In this document: piece by piece, positions 1 to 6,216 of the stretch
Numbering within the stretch: the stretch's first letter is position 1
Layout of the letters: the number at the start of each line of letters is the position of its first letter
Source of the DNA: Flavobacteriaceae bacterium UBA5079
GTDB lineage: Bacteria > Bacteroidota > Bacteroidia > Flavobacteriales > Flavobacteriaceae
DNA: 19,489 bases
Direction: 5' to 3'
NCBI GenBank assembly: GCA_002414705.1
Contig: DIAL01000101.1
Span: forward strand, 1,341 to 20,829
The notes under the pieces: generated by a model
What the model was told of the DNA's origin: nothing
The model's input: only the letters and a program-made list of their open reading frames with translations
Databases searched by the model: none
Program-made: the position numbers and the translations under genes

Positions 1-485
1 CTGCCAACAAAGGTGCTTTTGAAGCAGGTGGAAATTCTGTAGGCTGCAATATTATTCTACCATTTGAGCAAAAACCAAACCCATATTTACATAAATGGAT
101 TGACATTCCATACTTTTTTTTACGCAAAGTTATTCTTGTAAAATATTCGTATGCTTTTGTAATAATGCCGGGTGGAATTGGCACTTTAGACGAATTGTTT
201 GAAGCACTAACTTTAATTCAAACCAGAGTAATCCAAGATTTTCCGGTGGTTATTTTTGATAAGGAATATCATAAAGAATTGTGTGAGCATATTCATTTAA
301 TGGCAGAAAATGAAAGCATCAGTCCAGAAGATATGGAACTACTATTTGTAACCGATTCTGTGGAAGATTTAATTACACATATTGAAACATATGCTATTAA
401 AAAATTTGGATTAGTGAAAAAACAAGTTAAACCAAAATGGTGGCTTGGAGAATCATCAAATAAAACAATATCAAATGAAAAATAA
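1..485 (+). CDS. LOG-family Rossmann-fold protein (5' partial)
   Basis: The frame is open from base 3, so the N-terminus lies outside the window; about 160 residues are visible. The fragment starts with ANKGAFEAGGNSVG and carries the family signature PGGIGTLDELFEA (codons from 165). These are the two halves of the phosphoribohydrolase active site of LOG ('lysine decarboxylase-like', TIGR00730-type) proteins. Family members hydrolyse nucleoside 5'-monophosphates, in the best known cases releasing free cytokinin, but many bacterial members have no proven substrate. The stretch PNPYLHKWIDIPYFFLRK is typical of the larger Bacteroidota subgroup. The M at 165 is internal and is not the real start. 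The next gene overlaps the last 11 bp. Family assignment is firm; the substrate is unknown. Confidence 0.88.
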   Translation, partial: ANKGAFEAGGNSVGCNIILPFEQKPNPYLHKWIDIPYFFLRKVILVKYSYAFVIMPGGIGTLDELFEALTLIQTRVIQDFPVVIFDKEYHKELCEHIHLMAENESISPEDMELLFVTDSVEDLITHIETYAIKKFGLVKKQVKPKWWLGESSNKTISNEK

Positions 486-882
486 AAATATTATTACCAC
501 TATAAGTGCTATTATTTTAGCGCTGTTTGCATTGCTCACTTTATTTTTAAGTAGCTCTGTTATTTTTGATTTGTTTGGCATTAGAGCCAAAGAAGGAAAC
601 TATGTTCTGTTCATCGTTTGGGCAAATTTTATTTGTAGCATTTTATATCTGTTTGCAGCTTATGGATTTATAAAAAGAAAAAAATGGACTTTTTGGATAT
701 TAATTGCAGCTTTGGTTACATTAATTATCGCGTTTGCTGCATTGCTAATACATATTAATAATGGTGGAATTCACGAAGAACAAACCATTGGAGCAATGGT
801 TTTTAGAATGTCAATCACATTAACATTTTCACTTGTAGCCTTAATTAAATTTAATAAATTATTATGGAAAAAATACTCATAA
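475..882 (+). CDS. Small four-helix membrane protein, function unknown
   Basis: This gene encodes 135 residues, almost all hydrophobic. Four membrane segments can be drawn at about residues 5-27, 43-65, 70-92 and 105-127, with short charged loops (FIKRKKW near 65-71) and a basic tail LLWKKYS. I chose the ATG at 475 rather than an in-frame ATG at 445. The later start gives a clean hydrophobic N-terminus (MKNKNIITTI) and a short 11-bp overlap with the LOG gene, whereas the earlier one adds a polar extension. It shares 19 bp with the next gene, which suggests translational coupling. I do not recognise the family, and no catalytic motif is visible. Confidence 0.7.
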   Translation: MKNKNIITTISAIILALFALLTLFLSSSVIFDLFGIRAKEGNYVLFIVWANFICSILYLFAAYGFIKRKKWTFWILIAALVTLIIAFAALLIHINNGGIHEEQTIGAMVFRMSITLTFSLVALIKFNKLLWKKYS

Positions 883-1307
883 TAAGTTTGCTAGTGCTTA
901 ATGCAATAGTAAACAAAATTGAATCAGATTCTTATTCATTAACTATAAAAACTAATGGTTTAGAAAATTCTGAAGGCACTATGATATTTGCCATCTATAA
1001 TAAAGACGGTTCTATACCAGACCAAAAGTTTAAAAAATATTATAGAAAAGAAAGTGCAAGTATTGTTGATAATAAATCAGAAATAACATTCAATAATTTA
1101 CCTCAAGGTTTGTACGCTGTAATCATCCTTCATGATGAAAATAATAATGGAAAAATTGATACAAAATTCATGTTACCATTACCCGATGAAGGTGTAGGAT
1201 TTTCAAATTATAATGATTTTGGATTAAACAATCGACCAAATTTCAAAAAAGCCAGATTTAACCTAAAGAATGACTCAACTGTTGTCGTAAAAATAAATTA
1301 TAAGTAA
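864..1307 (+). CDS. DUF2141-type exported protein
   Basis: The protein has 147 residues. A short hydrophobic N-terminus (IISLLVLNAIV, residues 5-15) may be a signal sequence or membrane anchor but lacks a convincing cleavage site. The rest is beta-rich and follows the DUF2141 pattern: an opening strand SLTIKTNGL, a strand MIFAIYNKD, the turn NNLPQGLYAVIILHDENNNG (residues 77-96) and the motif EGVGFSNYND near 109-118. The HDENNNGKID stretch (residues 90-99), with alternating Asp/Asn, resembles a calcium-binding loop. The fold is presumably an Ig-like or transthyretin-like sandwich acting outside the cytoplasm. Its start lies inside the preceding gene. The biochemical role of DUF2141 is not known; family call is confident. 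Confidence 0.78.
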   Translation: MEKILIISLLVLNAIVNKIESDSYSLTIKTNGLENSEGTMIFAIYNKDGSIPDQKFKKYYRKESASIVDNKSEITFNNLPQGLYAVIILHDENNNGKIDTKFMLPLPDEGVGFSNYNDFGLNNRPNFKKARFNLKNDSTVVVKINYK

Positions 1308-1343
1308 AGACAAAGTTAGTCAACTGAATAAAAAACAAACATT

Positions 1344-1931
1344 ATGGAAATTATAAAGTATTCTAAAGTATATCGAATTATTCATTGGGCAATTGCAGTT
1401 TCATTTATGCTATTGTTAATTACGATTTTTTTAAGATTAACATGGATGAATAAGTTTAATGTAGCAGCCATCATAAAGGATTATTTAATTGGTACAGGAC
1501 AGAATTTATCTGATGACCAACTCATTATTTTAGCTAAAAAAATAAGACAACCAATGTGGGATTGGCATATTTACATTGGCTATGTATTGGTTGGATTATT
1601 TAGTGCTCGGTTTATACTTCCTGCATTCGGCCAGATGAAATTCCAAAATCCTTTTGATAAAAATCTAACCGCAAAAATGAAAATTCAGAAATGGACTTAT
1701 ATCATTTTTTATGTGTGTGTCATTGTTTCACTTGTTACAGGATTAATTATAGAATTAGGACCTAAAGAATTAAAAAAACCAATGGAAGAAATCCATGTGC
1801 TTGGCATTTACTACCTAATAGCATTTATAGCCATTCACTTGGCAGGTGTGCTAATAGCAGAGTTTACAAATCAAAAAGGAATTATTTCAAGAATTATAAG
1901 TGGCTCAAAGACCAAGATTAAAAAGCACTAA
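1344..1931 (+). CDS. Cytochrome b561 / Ni-hydrogenase-type cytochrome b
   Basis: The 195-residue protein fits the PF01292 family of four-helix di-haem b cytochromes. Predicted membrane helices are about residues 10-32, 73-95, 115-136 and 150-174. Histidines sit in three of these helices: H14 (RIIHWAIAV, helix 1), H75 (WDWHIYIGY, helix 2), H151 (EEIHVLGIY) and H165 (AFIAIHLAG, helix 4). Such proteins pass electrons between the quinone pool and a periplasmic or cytoplasmic redox partner. No cytochrome c, hydrogenase or molybdoenzyme partner is present nearby, so the donor and acceptor are unknown. A 36-bp gap follows the DUF2141 gene; the two adjacent products may act together at the membrane, but that is inference. 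Confidence 0.85.
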   Translation: MEIIKYSKVYRIIHWAIAVSFMLLLITIFLRLTWMNKFNVAAIIKDYLIGTGQNLSDDQLIILAKKIRQPMWDWHIYIGYVLVGLFSARFILPAFGQMKFQNPFDKNLTAKMKIQKWTYIIFYVCVIVSLVTGLIIELGPKELKKPMEEIHVLGIYYLIAFIAIHLAGVLIAEFTNQKGIISRIISGSKTKIKKH

Positions 1932-1966
1932 AGCTTAATAAATACAAAATTATAGTAACTAACGAA

Positions 1967-2860
1967 ATGAAAACAAAAGCGTACATCTTAATTTTATTTT
2001 TATGGTCTACGTATTGTGTTTTTTCGCAAAAAGATTTGGATACATTACCACAGCTCGATTTGTTCAAAATAGCTCTAATTAATCAAACAGATAGTTATAT
2101 AACCTTCCCAACAGATATTGGGAATATTGAACCTTTAATGTTCGAAGCAAATGTAAATCCGTCATTTGTGGTTAGAGAGCGAAAAGATTCTAAATTAATG
2201 GCTGCTTTAACACCTCAAATTACCATCAGGATGTATAATGAAGAATCGTATCCTGTTCGTACACCAAGTTATATTCCGCAGGTAGCAGTATATTATCTTG
2301 CTAATCAGAAAAAGGCATTGAACTGTTTGGTATTATTCAGTAAAATTGCACACCATTCTAATGGACAGGATGGCAATTTTTACAATGAAGACAACACAGT
2401 CAACTTAGAATCAGGGAATTTTGCTACTAATTTCTTTGAACTTGGGTTTCTTAAAACATCGTATAGCAACAGGCTAAAAGCCATTAAAACCATAAAAAGT
2501 TCTATAGAAGTTCATCCAAAAAGTTGGATGCTTCAAGAATTACAGGGTAAGTATAGTGGCTTAAGATGGCATAACTCATTCACATCATTTAAGTTTCCTC
2601 TAAATGAAGATAATACCGAAAGAGCCAATTTTTCTTTGAAAGCAGAAGCAACATTAATGCTTGATAATTATAATGACTTGGACGTTTTTGATTTAGATAG
2701 GTTTAATGCTAGTCTTACCTTTTATTATCATCCAAAGTTTTTAGAAGATATTGGGTTGTTTGTTCAGTTTTATCATGGTATGGATTATTACAATATTTAT
2801 TTTGAACATCAAATATCTGTCATTCGGTTTGGTATAATGACGGAAATTCTGAGATTTTAA
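1967..2860 (+). CDS. Putative outer-membrane phospholipase A (PldA-like) beta-barrel
   Basis: The 297-residue protein has a signal peptide (residues 1-20, ending CVFS before QKD) and alternating hydrophobic strands throughout, ending in GIMTEILRF, a typical outer-membrane barrel C-terminus with terminal Phe. The key feature is SKIAHHSNGQDG (residues 125-136) followed by ESGNFATNFFELG (148-160). In OMPLA of enterobacteria the catalytic triad is His-x-Ser followed by an Asn one strand later. H129, S131 and N151 match that order, with a slightly longer connection. OMPLA hydrolyses phospholipids that have moved to the outer leaflet. The length is close to that of E. coli PldA. Assignment rests on the motif and barrel character, not on strong overall similarity, so it is moderate. 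Confidence 0.6.
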   Translation: MKTKAYILILFLWSTYCVFSQKDLDTLPQLDLFKIALINQTDSYITFPTDIGNIEPLMFEANVNPSFVVRERKDSKLMAALTPQITIRMYNEESYPVRTPSYIPQVAVYYLANQKKALNCLVLFSKIAHHSNGQDGNFYNEDNTVNLESGNFATNFFELGFLKTSYSNRLKAIKTIKSSIEVHPKSWMLQELQGKYSGLRWHNSFTSFKFPLNEDNTERANFSLKAEATLMLDNYNDLDVFDLDRFNASLTFYYHPKFLEDIGLFVQFYHGMDYYNIYFEHQISVIRFGIMTEILRF

Positions 2861-2873
2861 AACCAAGAATAGT

Positions 2874-3713
2874 ATGGAAAAACAAGTTTATATAAAAAAA
2901 GTTAATGGGGAAACGGAACTTTTTTCTTTCGAAAAACTAAAACATTCTCTACAATCTACAGGCGCTTGCAAAGAATTGGTTGAAACTATAGTGCAAAGAA
3001 TTCAACCGGATATTTATGATGGTATTTCATCAAACGAAATATACAAGAAAGCTTTTGCTTTACTAAAGAAGCAAAACAGAATATCAGCTTCGCGTTACAG
3101 TTTAAAACGTGCGTTGTTCGATTTAGGTCCAACAGGTTATCCTTTTGAGCGATTGGTTGGGGCGTTATTAAAAGAGAAAGGATATAAAACTAATGTTAGT
3201 GTCATTTTAAATGGCGAATGTGTCACTCACGAAATTGATGTGTTAGCAGAAAAAGATGGAAATGTCTATGCCATAGAATGTAAATTTCATTCAGATGCTA
3301 AAGCTGCAAGCAACGTAAAAGTACCATTGTACATTAATTCCAGATTTTTAGATATTCAAAAACAATGGAATACAAATTCAAATCATAAAACACATTTAAA
3401 ACAAGGTTGGCTTGTAACTAATACGAGATTTACAATAGATGCCATAAATTATGGAAAATGTGTAGGTTTAACTTTGTTGAGTTGGGATTATCCAAAAAAT
3501 AATGGGCTAAAAGCAAATATTGACACCTTAGCTTTATACCCTGTAACTGCCTTAACAACATTAACTAAAAAAGAAAAGCATCAGCTTATAGAAAAGGATG
3601 TTGTTTTAGTAAAAGAGTTGGCTAAAGCAATAAAAGTAATGAAAAATATTGGTATTTCAGAAGTAAGAATACATCGTGTTTTAGATGAAGTGAAGCAATT
3701 ATGTAAAATATAA
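2874..3713 (+). CDS. ATP-cone domain fused to Mrr-like PD-(D/E)XK nuclease
   Basis: The protein has 279 residues in three parts. Residues 4-83 are an ATP-cone: VYIKKVNGETELFSFEKL at the start, then ISSNEIYKKAFALL and ASRYSLKRAL, matching the regulatory nucleotide-binding domain of ribonucleotide reductases and NrdR. Residues 90-200 form a restriction-endonuclease-like core. The metal-binding residues are D122 (THEID) and E135-x-K137 (AIECK), with a helix Glu at E92 (FERLVGALL) before them. Residues 228-279 form a helical tail that could bind DNA. An ATP-cone on a nuclease suggests that cleavage is gated by ATP or dATP level, which is inference. It lies 13 bp after the barrel gene and 10 bp before a PycTM-like gene. 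No methyltransferase is present, so this is not a classical restriction-modification pair. Confidence 0.82.
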   Translation: MEKQVYIKKVNGETELFSFEKLKHSLQSTGACKELVETIVQRIQPDIYDGISSNEIYKKAFALLKKQNRISASRYSLKRALFDLGPTGYPFERLVGALLKEKGYKTNVSVILNGECVTHEIDVLAEKDGNVYAIECKFHSDAKAASNVKVPLYINSRFLDIQKQWNTNSNHKTHLKQGWLVTNTRFTIDAINYGKCVGLTLLSWDYPKNNGLKANIDTLALYPVTALTTLTKKEKHQLIEKDVVLVKELAKAIKVMKNIGISEVRIHRVLDEVKQLCKI

Positions 3714-3723
3714 ATTTGTAAAA

Positions 3724-4293
3724 ATGGAAGATGATGCTAAAAACGACAATAGTTTTAATTTAAGCCAAGAAAAGTTAAAAAAATACGATTCGCGTGGTGT
3801 TCAGACGCTTTTTAGAACGCTATCTAGAAACCATTATAATTTATTAAAAATGGTGGATAATAAAGCGAGAATTATTTTAACTGTAAACTCTATTATTACT
3901 TCTTTACTTTTTGGTGTTCATTATATAGATACTAGCAATAGAACCTTAACTATAAATGCAGGCACTAAAATATTAGTAATAGGTAGTATGTTATCTATGG
4001 TATTTGCTTTGTTTAGCATGCTTCCACATCGTTATTTTGGGAGAAGTTTCAAAAAAAGTGGTTACAAAGGAACTTTATATGCCGATAATTTTTCTAAACA
4101 AACCCTAACAGAATTTAAACAAGAGTTTGAGCGAATAATGAATAGTGGCAATTCAATATATAATGAATTGATAAATGACCTTTATTTTTTAGGAATCGTG
4201 ATTTCCAAAAAACAAAAACTATTGCTGTATTCCGTATTTGTATTTTTAATAGCTTTAATCACTACAATTATTTACACACTTTCAAGCTTATAA
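3724..4293 (+). CDS. Pycsar-effector-type membrane protein (PycTM / DUF5706-like)
   Basis: The 189-residue protein has a cytoplasmic N-terminus, membrane segments at about residues 49-67, 82-102 and 166-187, and a charged loop between the second and third. The diagnostic stretch is RNHYNLLKMVDNKARIILTV (residues 35-54), which resembles the conserved 'D-x-K-A..LL..N' entry into the first membrane helix of PycTM effectors. In Pycsar anti-phage systems such proteins are activated by cyclic CMP or UMP and disrupt the inner membrane. Many flavobacterial relatives are fused to an HD domain; this one is stand-alone. No cyclase gene is visible beside it. It lies 10 bp after the ATP-cone nuclease and is the last gene of the run. 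Family likeness is good; the activating signal is unknown. Confidence 0.65.
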   Translation: MEDDAKNDNSFNLSQEKLKKYDSRGVQTLFRTLSRNHYNLLKMVDNKARIILTVNSIITSLLFGVHYIDTSNRTLTINAGTKILVIGSMLSMVFALFSMLPHRYFGRSFKKSGYKGTLYADNFSKQTLTEFKQEFERIMNSGNSIYNELINDLYFLGIVISKKQKLLLYSVFVFLIALITTIIYTLSSL

Positions 4294-4439
4294 ACTCTTT
4301 AAAAAAACTATTATGTCTTGATTTATAAAGGATTGAATATTTATAAACATTTAAAAATTAAACTCTTCTTGTGTAACATAAGTAGCCAAAAAATTCGTAT
4401 TTAATCCTGAAATTTACTTATGATTTCAAAAAAAATACG

Positions 4440-5063
4440 ATGAAAAAGTTACAATTATTTGGAGCAGTTCCATTATTAATATTTATCATGTCTCTTACAT
4501 TTTTAAGTTCATGTACCGATGACGATAATGATAATGAAAACGTAAGTCAAACGATAACAGAGTCTGACAAGGCAGCATTAATTTTTATGCTAGAAGAAGA
4601 AAAACTAGCAAGAGACACCTATGCTTATTTAGATGGTTTGTGGACTATAAATCAGTTTACTAACATTATGAATAGTGAGCAAACACATATGAATGCTGTA
4701 GAAAATCTGTTAATTCAGTATAATTTAGATTACACGATTTTGCCTGTGGGCGAATTTGAAAACCAAGATTTACAAAATTTATATAATCAATTTGTAATTG
4801 ACGGAGCTATAAACACAACTAATGCTTTGCATATAGGAGCAACTATCGAAGATTTAGACATTATGGACCTTCAGAGTAATTTAGATGCTACTACAAATTC
4901 AGATGTCATTTCAGTTTTTGAAATGTTACAATGTGGCTCTCGTAATCATTTAAGAAGTTTCGTCTCTACAATTGAAATCTCTGGAGATACATATGTACCT
5001 CAATATTTAACGCAAGAAGAGTTTAACCTAATAATAAGCGGTAGCCATGAACAATGTAACTAA
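4440..5063 (+). CDS. DUF2202 ferritin-like lipoprotein
   Basis: The protein has 207 residues and a lipoprotein signal: a hydrophobic core, lipobox LSSC with C25 as the lipidated residue, then an acidic linker TDDDNDNENV. From residue 42 it follows the DUF2202 pattern, a four-helix ferritin-like fold. Candidate metal ligands are E52-E54 (MLEEEKLARD), E80 and H83 (SEQTHM), E137 (ATIEDLD) and H170 (GSRNHLRSF). This is the usual order of Glu and Glu-x-x-His in di-iron or di-manganese proteins, but no enzymatic reaction has been assigned to DUF2202. It is separated by 146 bp from the upstream operon, so it probably has its own promoter, although I could not point to a convincing one. It overlaps the next gene by 17 bp. 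Confidence 0.85.
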   Translation: MKKLQLFGAVPLLIFIMSLTFLSSCTDDDNDNENVSQTITESDKAALIFMLEEEKLARDTYAYLDGLWTINQFTNIMNSEQTHMNAVENLLIQYNLDYTILPVGEFENQDLQNLYNQFVIDGAINTTNALHIGATIEDLDIMDLQSNLDATTNSDVISVFEMLQCGSRNHLRSFVSTIEISGDTYVPQYLTQEEFNLIISGSHEQCN

Positions 5064-5559
5064 TAAAATAATCATAACTATAATAGCCTTTTCTTCAATG
5101 AATTTTTATGGGCAAAACACGTCACTTTCGGATGAAGTGATAAAGGATATGAAGTATATGGTAGAGGAAGAAAAATTAGCAAGAGATGTTTATGAATTTT
5201 TAGATAATACCTGGAACATACGAGTATTCAATAATATTAAACAAAGTGAGCAACGCCATATGGAAATGATGGAAAGCCTTTTAGGCACTAATAATGTTGA
5301 ATATGAATTAAGTGAAGAGAACGGTGTGTTTTTTAACGAGGAATTACAAAAAATGTATAATGAATTAATTGAAAAAGGTTCAAAATCGAAATATGATGCT
5401 TTAGAAGTAGGTAAACTTATAGAAGTTACGGATATTAAAGATTTAACGGAAGCAATAGAAAATACGAATGATTCTAAATTAATAACTGTTTATACGAATC
5501 TGCTGAAAGCTTCACAAAATCATTTGAAAGCTTTTGAAAGACAATTATCTAGGTATTGA
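5047..5559 (+). CDS. DUF2202 ferritin-like secreted protein (paralogue)
   Basis: The 170-residue protein has a cleavable signal peptide ending near YGQ (residue 22-23) but no lipobox, so it should be periplasmic or released, unlike its lipidated neighbour. The core repeats the same helices and ligands: E40-E42 (MVEEEKLARD), E68 and H71 (SEQRHM), E126 (GKLIEVTDI) and H159 (ASQNHLKAF). Shared blocks such as EEEKLARD and SEQ-x-HM show that the two genes arose by tandem duplication. The start codon lies inside the preceding gene, implying coupled translation and perhaps a heteromeric pair. Metal binding is inferred from the family fold; the function is unknown. Confidence 0.85.
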   Translation: MNNVTNKIIITIIAFSSMNFYGQNTSLSDEVIKDMKYMVEEEKLARDVYEFLDNTWNIRVFNNIKQSEQRHMEMMESLLGTNNVEYELSEENGVFFNEELQKMYNELIEKGSKSKYDALEVGKLIEVTDIKDLTEAIENTNDSKLITVYTNLLKASQNHLKAFERQLSRY

Positions 5560-5610
5560 TGTAGTTTTATTTCAAGTTACCATAAAAAATAGCAAATCAA
5601 ATTTCTGAAT

Positions 5611-5644
5611 AAAAAAAACCAGTCGTTTGGGGGGAAACGACTGG
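5611..5644 (-). terminator. Intrinsic terminator of the lipoprotein operon
   Basis: A perfect 10-bp stem (CCAGTCGTTT at 5619-5628, AAACGACTGG at 5635-5644) encloses a loop of six G on the + strand, six C on the transcribed - strand. On the - strand the stem is followed by eight T (5618 down to 5611). It lies about 70 bp past the stop of the 5712-6194 gene. On the + strand there is no T run after the stem, so it should act mainly on leftward transcription. Confidence 0.88.
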
Positions 5645-5669
5645 CTGCTATTAATCAATCTGGGACAAA

Positions 5670-5687
5670 GTTAAGGGGGAACTTAAC
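5670..5687. repeat. Small inverted repeat with G-rich loop
   Basis: GTTAAG (5670-5675) and CTTAAC (5682-5687) form a 6-bp stem around GGGGAA. It lies between the lipoprotein stop and the main terminator. There is no T run, so it is not a terminator by itself; it could stabilise a 3' end. Confidence 0.45.
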
Positions 5688-5711
5688 CTTTAGAAAACAT
5701 TTTCTTCTTCA

Positions 5712-6194
5712 TTAATTCTTTTCAAAAGTCAGTCTATCTGTACCGCCATTACCACCACTTACATCTATAAGTTCAATTTTTGTGGCAGAGGTAGATACTA
5801 TATCCCAATCATCATTCAAGTCTTCAAAATCATTTGTATCTGGTACAGGGAAAAAGATATTGAATTCAATATCATCATCGTCATTACTATCATCGTCACT
5901 ACTGCTACTACTATCATTTGTTATAGACCAAGTCCCATCTAGTGTTGTAGTTTCATTAGATGCTGTCAATGTACCGTTAGATGCAAACGTGAAACTATAT
6001 CCCGTAAAATCTGAAGTCTCATCTTGACCCGAATCGTTAAAATTGGTTATACGCCAAGTACCAGCTTCTACTATACCTTCTATTTGAGCAATTTGCTGGC
6101 TATTGTCCGAGCTACTGTCATCATCCGATGTGCAGGCAGAAAATAGCGTGACGCTTAATAACATTACTAGCCCAAAATAAAATACTTTTTTCAT
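5712..6194 (-). CDS. Single-module lipocalin-like lipoprotein
   Basis: The protein has 160 residues and a lipoprotein signal with lipobox FSAC (C20), then a Ser/Asp-rich linker. Residues 45-160 are one copy of a beta-rich module: WRITNFNDSGQDETSDFTGY, a strand FTFASNGTLTA, then LDGTWSIT and the ending IELIDVSGGNGGTDRLTFEK. The same module occurs twice in the upstream neighbour (6217-7638), with near-identical endings. The pattern (x-GTW-x, an alternating sheet of about 100 residues) resembles lipocalin-like lipoproteins common in Bacteroidota. An acidic insert, a run of Ser then Asp near residues 94-107, could bind divalent cations. It lies 22 bp after the larger lipoprotein gene, in the same transcription unit. 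Function is unknown. Confidence 0.78.
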   Translation of the reverse strand: MKKVFYFGLVMLLSVTLFSACTSDDDSSSDNSQQIAQIEGIVEAGTWRITNFNDSGQDETSDFTGYSFTFASNGTLTASNETTTLDGTWSITNDSSSSSDDDSNDDDDIEFNIFFPVPDTNDFEDLNDDWDIVSTSATKIELIDVSGGNGGTDRLTFEKN

Positions 6195-6216
6195 AATCTC
6201 TATATTTTTAGTTTGT

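Noticed and set aside
445..474. Earlier ATG start for the four-helix membrane protein
   Set aside because: It would add ten polar residues and a 41-bp overlap with the LOG gene; the ATG at 475 gives a normal membrane-protein N-terminus.
2874..3713. Restriction-modification system
   Set aside because: There is a nuclease core but no methyltransferase or specificity subunit in the window, and an ATP-cone is not a usual part of such systems.
3724..4293. Complete Pycsar anti-phage system
   Set aside because: The effector-like membrane protein has no uridylate or cytidylate cyclase gene next to it on either strand, so only an orphan effector-type protein can be claimed.
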